From contig JAQNBH010000011.1 in assembly GCA_028752905.1 (NCBI GenBank), forward strand, positions 5,971,625 through 6,035,624: a stretch of 64,000 bases of DNA. Reading direction: 5' to 3'. The position numbers and the translations under genes are program-made. Position 1 is the stretch's first letter; the number at the start of each line of letters is the position of its first letter. The notes below the pieces were generated by a model. That model was not told the DNA's origin and made no database searches. It worked only from the letters and a program-made list of their open reading frames with translations. This DNA comes from Cladorhizidae sp. MBARI D1340-BT2. Its lineage: Eukaryota; Porifera; Demospongiae; Poecilosclerida; Cladorhizidae. This document shows positions 25,101 through 37,054 of the stretch, piece after piece.

Positions 25101-26895
25101 TTCCAATGCTACATGATTCACTGTGTATTCCAATGCTGCATGATTCACTGTGTATTCCAATGCTACATGATTCACTGTGTATTCCAATGCTGCATGATTC
25201 ACTGTGTATTCCAATGCTGCATGATTCACTGTGTATTCCAATGCTATATGATTCACTGTGTATTCCAATGCTGCATGATTCACTGTGTATTCCAATGCTA
25301 CATGATTCACTGTGTATTCCAATGCTCCATGATTCACTGTGTATTCCAATGCTACATGATTCACTGTGTATTCCAATGCTACATGATTCACTGTGTATTC
25401 CAATGCTGCATGATTCACTGTGTATTCCAATGCTACATGATTCACTGTGTATTCCAATGCTGCATGATTCACTGTGTATTCCAATGCTACATGATTCACT
25501 GTGTATTCCAATGCTGCATGATTCACTGTGTATTCCAATGCTATATGATTCACTGTGTATTCCAATGCTGCATGATTCACTGTGTATTCCAATGCTATAT
25601 GATACACTGTGTATTCCAATGCTATATGATTCACTGTGTATTCCAATGCTACATGATTCACTGTGTATTCCAATGCTGCATGATTCACTGTGTATTCCAA
25701 TGCTATATGATTCACTGTGTATTCCAATGCTGCATGATTCACTGTGTATTCCAATGCTATATGATTCACTGTGTATTCCAATGCTACATGATTCACTGTG
25801 TATTCCAATGCTATATGATTCACTGTGTATTCCAATGCTACATGATTCACTGTGTATTCCAATGCTACGTGATTCACTGTGTATTCCAATGCTGCATGAT
25901 TCACTGTGTATTCCAATGCTATATGATTCACTGTGTATTCCAATGCTGCATGATTCACTGTGTATTCCAATGCTATATGATTCACTGTGTATTCCAATGC
26001 TACATGATTCACTGTGTATTCCAATGCTGCATGATTCACTGTGTATTCCAATGCTGCATGATTCACTGTGTATTCCAATGCTACATGATTCACTGTGTAT
26101 TCCAATGCTGCATGATTCACTGTGTATTCCAATGCTATATGATTCACTGTGTATTCCAATGCTACATGATTCACTGTGTATTCCAATGCTACATGATTCA
26201 CTGTGTATTCCAATGCTGCATGATTCACTGTGTATTCCAATGCTACATGATTCACTGTGTATTCCAATGCTAATGATTCACTGTGTATTCCAATGCTACA
26301 TGATTCACTGTGTATTCCAATGCTACATGATTCACTGTGTATTCCAATGCTATATGATTCACTGTGTATTCCAATGCTGCATGATTCACTGTGTATTCCA
26401 ATGCTATATGATTCACTGTGTATTCCAATGCTACATGATTCACTGTGTATTCCAATGCTGCATGATTCACTGTGTATTCCAATGCTGCATGATTCACTGT
26501 GTATTCCAATGCTACATGATTCACTGTGTATTCCAATGCTGCATGATTCACTGTGTATTCCAATGCTATATGATTCACTGTGTATTCCAATGCTACATGA
26601 TTCACTGTGTATTCCAATGCTACATGATTCACTGTGTATTCCAATGCTGCATGATTCACTGTGTATTCCAATGCTACATGATTCACTGTGTATTCCAATG
26701 CTATATGATTCACTGTGTATTCCAATGCTACATGATTCACTGTGTATTCCAATGCTATATGATTCACTATGTATTCCAATGCTACATGATTCACTGTGTG
26801 TTCCAATGCTACATGATTCACTGTGTATTCCAATGCTACATGATTCACTGGTATTCCAATGCTACATGTTTCACTGTGTATTCCAATGCTCAGGG
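19105..26895. repeat. Very large 27-bp minisatellite, about 288 copies
   Basis: Period 27; unit with TTCCAATGCTACATGATTCA then CTGTGTA. The main variable position is GCTACATG/GCTATATG/GCTGCATG. Rare variants (GCTACGTG, CATGTTTC, ATTCAATG, CCAGTG) recur at fixed distances and show higher-order structure. A few one- or two-base deletions shift the frame (19178, 22065, 23685, 23927, 26270). The array lies inside one intron of the PDZ gene (18761-27833). Confidence 0.98.
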
Positions 26896-27189
26896 ATTGT
26901 TAATGATGTAACAAAGGTGGCTTCGAGTCAGCAAGGTAAAGTAACCCTCCCGATACTGGAGAGATGATGCTCAGGTGATAACCAGGGTTGTATGTAGATG
27001 CAGTACTCCACTCTCTCTTATGATCTACCATAACCTATATAATTAGGAAGGCAGAAGTTGAAATGTTGTGCTGTTCTTAAGCTGATCAAATAGAGCTTCA
27101 AGTATTGACATTTTGTAGATACAGGCTAAACCAGACTGTCATTACAATATGTGCGTTGCATAGGAACGTGATGTACAAAACAATTGTTG

Positions 27190-27266
27190 TGTTGTGTATG
27201 TGTGTGTGTGTTGTGTGAGAGAGTTGTGTGTGTGTGAAAGAGAGATTTGTGTGTGAGTGTGTGTGT

Positions 27267-27297
<31 letters not shown>

Positions 27298-27545
27298 GAG
27301 AGTTGTGTGTGTGTGTGTGTGTTGGGTATGTGAGAGTTGTGTGTGTGTGTGTGTGTTGGGTATGTGAGAGTTGTGTGTGTGTGTGAAAGAGAGAGTTGTG
27401 TGTGTGTGAAAGAGAGAGTTGTGTGTGTGTTGTGTGTGAGAGAGTTGTGTGTGAGTGTGTGTGTTGGGAATGTGAGAGTTGTGTGTGTGTTGTGTGTGCA
27501 TTGTGAGAGAGTTGTGAGTGAGTGTGTGTGTGTGTGCGCATGAGG
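27190..27545. repeat. TG-rich imperfect repeat
   Basis: TG dinucleotide runs separated by GAGAGTTG and GAAAGAGAG blocks; unit about 30-50 bases, irregular. Confidence 0.9.
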
Positions 27546-27833
27546 GAGAGTGAGTTTGTGATTAGAAGAGATTCAATATTTAGTAGTAGCATTACAGTAA
27601 CTATCCTCTACTAATATTATCTTCAAAGTCATTATCTTCATAACTGACTCTTGAGTAATGTTATTAGCCATTGTCCACTTCATTGCTTCGATACAGAAGT
27701 TCAACTTACAACATTTGAACTGCATATCAGGTGTAAAGTTAGGCTTCATGTAACTACGCATTACACTGCATAACTAGCAACAACACGTCAGAAAAAAGGC
27801 GTCCATGACTGTACTCTTTGAATGATAGCTTAC

Positions 27834-27944
27834 TATATTGAGGCGGATCTCTCATCACCATGGCAGCTGGGGGACCAGATGTCTGAGGGGTTGCGGACAT
27901 GTTCCAATTTACACTTCCCCCACTGTGTGGCATCATCATTAGTC
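27834..27944 (-). CDS. MPDZ: Small linker exon, 111 bp, symmetric phase
   Basis: Acceptor TGGTTGTTTAG and donor CAATATA|GTAAGC frame a 111-bp open exon. It starts with two bases that complete GGA with the preceding exon, and ends with one base that completes AGT with the next exon. It encodes LMMMPHSGGSVNWNMS, then a Thr/Pro-rich part and PPQY at the end. Because its length is a multiple of three with equal phases, it could be included or skipped. It is short and outside any domain, so the support is splice signals and phase only. Confidence 0.6.
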
Positions 27945-28114
27945 CTAAACAACCACAGTGCTCATCATACAAGAGACTATACAAATGTGTGTATAAATAT
28001 ATATATATTATATAATTATTATATAACTTGATATACGCACTACTGTAGTATTTTCTATATGTAAGGCATTAGATATGCTCCCATACTCCACTAATACTTG
28101 ATATACGCACTACT

Positions 28115-28890
28115 GTAGACTCTAAGTGATGCACAGATGACTCTAAGTGACGCACAGATGACTCTAACTGACGCACAGATGACTCTAAGTGACACACAGA
28201 TGACTCTAAGTGATGCACAGATGACTCTAAGTGACGCACAGATGACTCTAAGTGACACACAGATGACTCTAAGTGACGCACAGATGACTCTAAGTGACGC
28301 ACAGATGACTCTAAGTGACGCACAGATGACTCTAAGTGATGCACAGATGACTCTAAGTGATGCACAGATGACTCTAAGTGACGCACAGATGCCTCTAAGT
28401 GACGCACAGATGACTCTAAGTGACGCACAGATGCCTCTAAGTGACGCACAGATGACTAAGTGACGCACAGATGACTCTAAGTGACGCACAGATGACTAAG
28501 TGATGCACAGATGACTCTAAGTGACGCACAGATGACTCTAACTGACGCACAGATGACTCTAAGTGACGCACAGATGACTCTAACTGACGCACAGATGACT
28601 CTAACTGACGCACAGATGACTAAGTGACACACAGATGACTCTAAGTGATGCACAGATGACTCTAAGTGACGCACAGATGACTCTAAGTGACACACAGATG
28701 ACTCTAAGTGACGCACAGATGACTCTAAGTGACGCACAGATGACTCTAAGTGACGCACAGATGACTCTAAGTGATGCACAGATGACTCTAAGTGATGCAC
28801 AGATGACTCTAAGTGACGCACAGATGCCTCTAAGTGACGCACAGATGACTCTAAGTGACGCACAGATGCCTCTAAGTGATGTACACCTGC
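28115..28890. repeat. 21-bp minisatellite, about 37 copies
   Basis: Period 21; unit GATGACTCTAAGTGACGCAC plus one A. Shortened units lacking CTC occur at 28455, 28494 and 28617. Two blocks (28200-28460 and 28650-28880) show the same order of variants, so the array has an internal duplication. Confidence 0.96.
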
Positions 28891-29059
28891 TTTATCCATA
28901 TTGACGTAGACACTTGCAATGAAGGTAGTGAGTTGAAGCTCGGACAAGGTGAGGGGTTGCTGCTAGCTTCTATATATGTCCAGCCAGTGCCTCTGCTCTG
29001 GCTATTGCTTCTCTGACCCTTCCACGGAGGACGCTTACTTAGTGTTTTACGGTTTATCA

Positions 29060-29195
29060 TTAAATCAGCTTTTCGTGTTTTTCTAAAGCAATGTTTCAAC
29101 GGAAATACTTCAGTCTTCATCGGGGCAAAAAAGATCAAAAGATATATATACTTTGGTTGAAACATTGGCTTCAAAAACCGAAAAGCTGACTTACA
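29060..29195. repeat. Inverted repeat, foldback/MITE-like
   Basis: Left arm 29064-29101 (ATCAGCTTTTCGTGTTTTTC, CAATGTTTCAAC) and right arm 29154-29193 (GTTGAAACATTGGCTT, CGAAAAGCTGACTT) are near-complementary over about 40 bases with a loop of about 50. 29195-29930 is unique intron with nothing recognised. Confidence 0.7.
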
Positions 29196-29934
29196 GATAA
29201 ATCTTAAAGCATATGATGTCGTCAGCCGAGAGTAACTGAACCGTATTTCACGGTGCAGATATATACACAGATAAGGCCACCATCACAATAACAACGAGCC
29301 TAGAATGTCTCTAAACATCAAAAACTAAAAAAAAAACACAACACTACAGCAATAACAAAGTACTGTAAGATCTGGATATTAAGCCTCTCGATGATCTCAC
29401 TACCATTACAAACTATCTTTGTCAGGTGTGTATGTGGTCCCTCGCTAAAAAGCAGCAGTCTTACACTGTTGTTGGGGGGGATGCAAAGATGTAGAGGATG
29501 ACTACAGGGTGTTTGTCCCGAGAGTTGTCTCCATCCTCCCCCAAGCGGAGTACTTCGCCAATGAAGGGCGTCCAAATTGATTCTTAGATGGTAGACTTGA
29601 AAAACACTTGAGATGCCATCTCTAGCTCCTGCTTCCAGATAGTGAGGCTAGTTCCTTTATTTGCTCATCATGTCTGAAAAAGTTTTGCAAGATTAGTCGT
29701 AGAAGAATTGATGGCATGCGTTACTTAGTATTAGTTTTCAATAAGCGCCTATTTACAGCTGGTTTTCTTGCAGGTTCCAAATCTCATTGTAGTTGAAGAT
29801 GTCTCTGATGAAGTGCTCGGTCAAAGTCTACCATAACAGATGGTTATCAAGCAGGATGGTTAGAACATCAGTCAGCATGAAAATTTGCATTTCATACTGA
29901 GCAGCCTCTTAAAAAGCACTGCCCATGCACAGAC

Positions 29935-31655
29935 ATAATCCATCTCCTACAGGCATGGATCACTGAGTGTATGCACTGGACTATGTGGCATCTCCTACAG
30001 GCATGGATCACTGAGTGTATGCACTGGACTATGTGGCATCTCCTACAGGCATGGATCACTGAGTGTATGCACTGGACTATGTGGCATCTCCTACAGGCAT
30101 GGATCACTGAGTGTATGCACTGGACTATGTGGCATCTCCTACAGGCATGGATCACTGAGTGTAGGCACTGGACTATGTGGCATCTCCTACAGGCATGGAT
30201 CACTGAGTGTATGCACTGGACTATGTGGCATCTCCTACAGGCATGGATCACTGAGTGTATGCACTGGACTATGTGGCATCTCCTACAGGCATGGATCACT
30301 GAGTGTATGCACTGGACTATGTGGCATCTCCTACAGGCATGGATCACTGAGTGTATGCACTGGACTATGTGGCATCTCCTACAGGCATGGATCACTGAGT
30401 GTATGCACTGGACTATGTGGCATCTCCTACAGGCATGGATCACTGAGTGTATGCACTGGACTATGTGGCATCTCCTACAGGCATGGATCACTGAGTGTAT
30501 GCACTGGACTATGTGGCATCTCCTACAGGCATGGATCACTGAGTGTATGCACTGGACTATGCAGCATCTCCTACAGGCATGGATCACTGAGTGTATGCAC
30601 TGGACTATGTGGCATCTCCTACAGGCATGGATCACTGAGTGTATGCACTGGACTATGTGGCATCTCCTACAGGCATGGATCACTGAGTGTATGCACTGGA
30701 CTATGTGGCATCTCCTACAGGCATGGATCACTGAGTGTATGCACTGGGCTATGTGGCATCTCCTACAGGCATGGATCACTGAGTGTATGCACTGGACTAT
30801 GCAGCATCTCCTACAGGTATGGATCACTGAGTGTATGCACTGGACTATGTGGCATCTCCTACAGGCATGGATCACTGAGTGTATGCACTGGACTATGTGG
30901 CATCTCCTACAGGCATGGATCACTGAGTGTATGCACTGGGCTATGTGGCATCTCCTACAGGCATGGATCACTGAGTGTATGCACTGGGCTATGTGGCATC
31001 TCCTACAGGCATGGATCACTGAGTGTATGCACTGGACTATGTGGCATCTCCTACAGGCATGGATCACTGAGTGTAGGCACTGGACTATGTGGCATCTCCT
31101 ACAGGCATGGATCACTGAGTGTAGGCACTGGACTATGTGGCATCTCCTACAGGCATGGATCACTGAGTGTATGCACTGGACTATGTGGCATCTCCTACAG
31201 GCATGGATCAATGAGTGTATGCACTGGACTATGTGGCATCTCCTACAGGCATGGATCAATGAGTGTATGCACTGGACTATGTGGCATCTCCTACAGGCAT
31301 GGATCACTGAGTGTATGCACTGGACTATGTGGCATCTCCTACAGGCATGGATCACTGAGTGTATGCACTGGACTATGTGGCATCTCCTACAGGCATGGAT
31401 CACTGAGTGTATGCACTGGACTATGTGGCATCTCCTACAGGCATGGATCACTGAGTGTATGCACTGGACTATGTGGCATCTCCTACAGGCATGGATCACT
31501 GAGTGTAGGCACTGGACTATGTGGCATCTCCTACAGGCATGGATCACTGAGTGTATGCACTGGACTATGTGGCATCTCCTACAGGCATGGATCACTGAGT
31601 GTATGCACTGGGCTATGTGGCATCTCCTACAGGTATGGATCACTGAGTGTATATG
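29935..31655. repeat. 48-bp minisatellite, about 36 copies
   Basis: Period 48; unit with GGACTATGTGGCATCTCCTA and CAGGCATGGATCACTGAGTG. Variation is very low (mostly GTATGC/GTAGGC and GGACT/GGGCT). The 583- and 582-codon frames on both strands come from the period being a multiple of three. Confidence 0.97.
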
Positions 31656-31999
31656 GATCTGGCGTTGGTACTTTATTTTTGTTAATAACTACACACAAGT
31701 ATATCTCAAATTTCAATAAAAAGTCCTTGCTTGCTCTTGCTCTATAAAATAAAACTCGAAACTTTTCACAAAAATGTTCCATGACTTGGAAGAGGGTGAC
31801 CTCTTCAAAAGGGTCTTAGTTAGCAGATTAGAAAATAGATTTTCATTTAATATCACTTAAGGTACCACTTCAGTTGTAGTCCTCTTCTTGTAACAGGCAC
31901 TTGAGCTACCCACAAGACAAATTTGAACACTATTGATGTTCTGCTCTTCGAGAGAGCTTCTTCACAGAGCCGAGTGACCTTTCTTGTCACTCACCCAAT

Positions 32000-32170
32000 A
32001 ATGCCCCCCCCCCCCCCCCCCCCCTCATATTGTATATCATTTTAAAGCTCATAAACTTTTGGCAACAAAATTATCAATTATATCCATAGAAGTGACCCCC
32101 CCCCCTCATATTGTATATCATTTCAAAGCTCATAAACTTTTGGCAACAAAATTATCAATTATATCCATAG
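32000..32170. repeat. Two-copy duplication with poly-C tracts
   Basis: C-run (21 C at 32004-32024 and a shorter one at 32095-32105), each followed by TCATATTGTATATCATTT and AAAGCTCATAAACTTTTGGC. Intronic. Confidence 0.85.
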
Positions 32171-32341
32171 GGGTATGAAAAAGGTTAGAGGTCTGAGAAA
32201 ACACATTAAGAAGTTGGGAAGTTGGACCTTTGGTTCCCCCCTCCCCCTCCCTCCCTTAACAACAAGAACTTTTGGTATTTGAATACTGGCTGTGTTTTCA
32301 GGAACTACATTCGTAGACCACACGACTGTCCTAGCTACTAC

Positions 32342-34517
32342 CTTGTGGGTGGGGAAGCTGCTGCTGCCATGGTATCCCTGGAGGAGGGGTGGGGACCTGG
32401 TTCCCTCCCACTATGTGACTGTACGGAGACTGTCCTCCAATTATCCTCCCCTTTGTTGTAGGTGCTGGAGGGGGTGGAGCTTGGTGAGGGTACAAGTATG
32501 GGGGTGGGGGTTTCCCCATCTGATCCTCGATGGCCATCTGATTGTAGTAACTTTGTTGTTGCTGTTGTTGGATGTGATGGTATGCAGCGACGTTTTTCCC
32601 CTCTGTGTTCCACGACGGTGGCAGGTTTCCACTCTGCACTTGTTGCATCACATGAGGGGGTACCACTCCTGCTCCCGCACCCCCTTGTGGGGGAAGAGAG
32701 TGCATTTGAATATTAGATGCCCCCTGGGTCTGTCGACTCACAGCCTCTTGGTCGTGCAGGGATGCCACCATGGAAGGCAAGGGATAGTAGGCCTCATTCT
32801 TTTGCTGCGACATCTTGGAGTTCATCAAATTCCCTTCTGCTTCTCTTGAAGTCTTCGTCGAAGACTTATCATACGTCGGCGACGGTACGAATGGGGAAGT
32901 GACAGGGGGAAGAAGAGAAAAATGGGGAGGGGGAGGAGGAACAATAGCCGGCGAGTAAGTGATAGTAAACTCGTCTCCTTTAGCCGCTCGTTTCAAAGCT
33001 CCTTTAACACGCGCCAGATTTTGTCCAGCCAGCGACTTCCCATTGACGGCTTCGATCCTGTCGCCTACCCGGATTCTCCCGTCCCTCCCAACTGCTCCAG
33101 TGCTGCTGACGGACTTCACCACCACACAGTTGATTTTCGAGTCCATATCCACGCTCATCCCCAAGTTGTACCCCGCGCGTAAAATGTGGGCTTCTCGAGG
33201 AGAAGTGTCCATTTCATTGGAGTGTTCTCCGCAGTCACTCAGCTCTGGCGATAAGCCGTCCATGAAACTCTCTTGCGAGTTTCCCAGAGGTTGACCGGAC
33301 ATAGTTTCTCTGACTTTTAGGCTGTGCAAGGCAGATGAAGAGGCTGGAGGTGGAATAGAGACAGGTCCCTTGGGAGATTGTGAGGATTGTTGCTGCTGTT
33401 GTTTGTGGCTGCCGTGTGTTGAGGCGGAGGCTGGCGATGAATTCTTATCTTTGTTTTTCTTCTGTCCTTTCTCCTTCGAGGGCTTAGAGGATCCTACAGA
33501 GTTGGCAGCTTTGGAAGACTTTTCAAGCTTCTTGCTTCTGCCCTTGGCCTTGGGAAGGAAGGAACTCAACTTGAGCACACTGGACGAGGAAGAAGACGAG
33601 GAAGAAGACGTGCTGGGTATAGTGACACTGCAAGATTGCTGCTGTTCTGTTGAGCTGGCCAACACTGACGAAGTCGAGGAGATGGGAAAGCTCGGAGGCT
33701 CTGACTGAAACGAAGGATTTTCCAAAGGCACACAGCTCTCGGATGTGACCACACCCACTTTTATGAAACTTCCCTCCAGAGGGGTACACGCTGTTGTAGT
33801 AGTAAAGGTGGTCGTAGTAACAGTCGAAGTATCAGTAGAGATGCCAATAGCCTGCTCGGCATCCAGCACTTCTGTTCTGTTTTCGTCTTCTGGAGTGATC
33901 ATCGTCATCTCCGATAAGGTACGACCAACCTCAAGAGAAGAAATATGAGAAAGCAAGGTGGGAGAGAAACGCGAAACTACGGTAGCCAGTTTGGAACCAG
34001 AATCAGATTCAGGCCTGCACTCGCTCAACATTCGGACCCGTTCCGATTGCTGATGTTCACTTTGAATCCTAATCTGCTCTGGGTCACTAGGACCAGTACC
34101 CGAGACACTGTCCGATTCCAATTTTGGTGTGGTCTGAATTTGGAATCCCAAACTTGGTTCCGGAATCAGCTTAGAGTGTTGCCGTTGAAGTTCAGTACCA
34201 CTAGCTTGGTCATTTTCATGCACAACCTCATTATGTGCAGGAGATGCCTCCCTTCTCTCTCCCCGCCCCCCTTCCTGGTCCCTCAAGGGAGGTCTGCTCG
34301 CAGAATCTTTTTTCTCCACTGTTTTCTCTTCCTGGGGGTCATACGTTGTGTATGGAGGCGGGGGCTCTTCGTCTTCATCATCATCTGAGTCGGCTGGCTT
34401 CTTGCTTTTGAAATGGGCCACATCTTCTCCTTCGTAGTAAGGCTCCTCTTCGTCAAGATTCGGCCTAACGACAGGGTCTTCCTCATTGGAGGGAGGCTTG
34501 ACTTCAGTTTCAGAGAG
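32342..34517 (-). CDS. MPDZ: Large exon: disordered linker, PDZ domain D, Pro/Gln-rich linker
   Basis: Acceptor TTGTGTGTGCAG, donor CACAAG|GTAGTA; 725 codons, start phase 0, end phase 1. Residues 1-440 are disordered: acidic (DSDDDEDEE) followed at once by PPPPYTTY, a PPxY motif, then Ser-rich and Lys-rich parts. Residues about 442-525 (33195-32945) are a PDZ domain with loop NLGMSV, then AVGRDGRIRVGDRIEAVNGKS and ending DEFTITYSPA, very like the MPDZ domain that ends IKITYVPA. The remainder is Pro/Gln-rich with a second PPxY (KPPPPYLYPH). Vertebrate MPDZ also has an acidic region next to a PPPY; that comparison is from memory. This is an unusually long exon for the family. Confidence 0.85.
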
Positions 34518-34629
34518 CTGCACACACAAGGTAATAACAAACATGGACACGCAGGTCAACGTAAAATGCTTGACTAATACCGACACCTGTTAACACTGAT
34601 ACTTGATACACATGCGCTTACAGGAGTAG

Positions 34630-35000
34630 AAATAACATTTATTATTACTACTACTGCTACTACTACTACTACTACTACTACTACTATTAATTATTATTAT
34701 TATTATATCTCTAGGTCAAGTGGTCATGTTATATGTACGATAGACACCATCCAAAAACTAGCCAACAATTTATAACACATGCTCACACAAACATGTGCAT
34801 ATGTACACACACACACACATACACGTGCATACGTACACACACATGCATGCACACACACACACATGTGCATATGTACACACACACACACGTGCATACGTAC
34901 ACACACACACATGTGCATATGTACACACACACACATGCATGCACACACACACACACGTGCATATGTACACACACACACATGCACACACACACACACATTC
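34630..35000. repeat. ACT/ATT trinucleotide and CA-rich microsatellites
   Basis: ACT repeat at 34648-34687, then CACA/TGCATATGTACACAC repeat at 34785-34997. Intronic. Confidence 0.93.
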
Positions 35001-35204
35001 TTCTGATATCCAAGGTAATTTTTTTACTCTGTACTTCCAAAGACACTTCACCAAGCGATGCACATACGTATGTATGTGTCTCTGACTGATGACATGAGCT
35101 AACTGTGATAAAAAATCTTCCATCTTAGCAGTACATCATTATGATGACATCACCAACCCCAATACAGGTTAGGCCATCGGCCTTCAGCTGGGGTTAGGGC
35201 AAGG

Positions 35205-35345
35205 ATTAGGTCTAGAGGATAGGGCTAAGGTTAGGGCTAGAGGTTAGGGCTAGAGGATAGGGCTAGAGGACAGGGCTAGGGTTAGGGCTAGAGGATAGGG
35301 CTAGGGTTAGGGCTAGAGGATAGGGCTAGGGTTAGGATAGCATTA
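35205..35345. repeat. Irregular GGGTTAG/GGGCTAGAG repeat
   Basis: TTAGGGCTAGAGGATAGGGC-type units, about 8, leading into the 24-bp array. Similar to telomere repeat in composition but not regular TTAGGG. Confidence 0.85.
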
Positions 35346-35429
35346 TAGCAAGGATTGGAATCATGGGAAGGGTTAGGACTAGGGTCAGGCTGGAAGTGAC
35401 AGAGTTAAGGTTAAGCCAATGACTAAGGT

Positions 35430-37030
35430 TAGAGCCAGGGCAGAGGGTTAGGACCAGGGCAGAGGCTAATGTTAGGACCAGGGCAGAGGCTAATGTTAGG
35501 ACCAGGGCAGAGGCTAAGGTTAGGACCAGGGCAGAGGCTAAGGTTAGGACCAGGGCAGAGGCTAAGGTTAGGACCAGGGCAGGGGCTAAGGTTAGGACCA
35601 GGGCAGAGGCTAAGGTTAGGACCAGGGCAGAGGCTAAGGTTAGGGCCAGGGCAGAGGCTAAGGTTAGGACCAGGGCAGAGGCTAAGGTTAGGACCAGGGC
35701 AGAGGCTAAGGTTAGGACCAGGGCAGAGGCTAAGGTTAGGACCAGGGCAGAGGCTAAGGTTAGGGCCAGGGCAGAGGCTAAGGTTAGGGCCAGGGCAGAG
35801 GCTAAGGTTAGGGCCAGGGCAGAGGCTAAGGTTAGGGCCAGGGCAGAGGCTAAGGTTAGGGCCAGGGCAGAGGCTAAGGTTAGGACCAGGGCAGAGGCTA
35901 ATGTTAGGACCAGGGCAGAGGCTAAGGTTAGGACCAGGGCAGAGGCTAAGGTTAGGACCAGGGCAGAGGCTAAGGTTAGGACCAGGGCAGAGGCTAAGGT
36001 TAGGACCAGGGCAGGGGCTAAGGTTAGGACCAGGGCAGAGGCTAAGGTTAGGACCAGGGCAGAGGCTAAGGTTAGGGCCAGGGCAGAGGCTAAGGTTAGG
36101 ACCAGGGCAGAGGCTAAGGTTAGGACCAGGGCAGAGGCTAAGGTTAGGACCAGGGCAGAGGCTAAGGTTAGGACCAGGGCAGAGGCTAAGGTTAGGACCA
36201 GGGCAGAGGCTAAGGTTAGGACCAGGGCAGAGGCTAAGGTTAGGGCCAGGGCAGAGGCTAAGGTTAGGGCCAGGGCAGAGGCTAAGGTTAGGGCCAGGGC
36301 AGAGGCTAAGGTTAGGGCCAGGGCAGAGGCTAAGGTTAGGGCCAGGGCAGAGGCTAAGGTTAGGACCAGGGCAGAGGCTAATGTTAGGACCAGGGCAGAG
36401 GCTAAGGTTAGGACCAGGGCAGAGGCTAAGGTTAGGTCCAGGGCAGAGGCTAAGGTTAGGACCAGGCCAGAGGCTAAGGTTAGGACCAGGGCAGAGGCTA
36501 AGGTTAGGACCAGGGCAGAGGCTAAGGTTAGGTCCAGGGCAGAGGCTAAGGTTAGGACCAGGGCAGAGGCTAAGGTAAGGACCAGGGCAGAGGCTAAGGT
36601 TAGGACCAGGGCAGAGGCTAAGGTTAGGACCAGGGCAGAGGCTAAGGTTAGGACCAGGGCAGAGGCTAAGGTTAGGACCAGGGCAGAGGCTAATGTTAGG
36701 ACCAGGGCAGAGGCTAAGGTTAGGACCAGGGCAGAGGCTAAGGTTAGGACCAGGGCAGAGGCTAAGGTTAGGTCCAGGGCAGAGGCTAAGGTTAGGACCA
36801 GGCCAGAGGCTAAGGTTAGGACCAGGGCAGAGGCTAAGGTTAGGACCAGGGCAGAGGCTAAGGTTAGGTCCAGGGCAGAGGCTAAGGTTAGGACCAGGGC
36901 AGAGGCTAAGGTTAGGACCAGGGCAGAGGCTAAGGTTAGGACCAGGGCAGAGGCTAAGGTTAGGACCAGGGCAGAGGCTAAGGTTAGGGCCAGGGCAGAG
37001 GCTAAGGTTAGGACCAGGGCAATGACTTAG
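35430..37030. repeat. 24-bp G-rich minisatellite, about 66 copies
   Basis: Period 24; unit GGTTAGGACCAGGGCAGAGG then CTAA. Variants GGGCC/GGACC/GGTCC at one position fall in blocks that repeat (35640-35900 and 36070-36370). The plus strand is G-rich, which is the template strand for the gene. The 544-codon frame through it is an artefact. Confidence 0.97.
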
Positions 37031-37054
37031 GATTAGAGCCAGGACAGTGGCCAA

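Noticed and set aside
19100..26967. Open frames of up to 1609 codons on both strands
   Set aside because: The 27-bp unit has no stop in several frames and its period is a multiple of three, so long frames follow automatically. The sequence is inside an intron and the proteins are pure 9-residue repeats.
28115..28890. CRISPR-like array of short direct repeats
   Set aside because: Repeats are contiguous with no unique spacers, and the context is a eukaryotic intron. The same holds for all other arrays here.
29892..31719. 583- and 582-codon open frames on opposite strands
   Set aside because: By-product of the 48-bp repeat; same argument. No splice or start context.
31211..31747. 178-codon GLCGISYRHGS-type repeat frame
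   Set aside because: Third frame of the 48-bp array; no evidence of coding.
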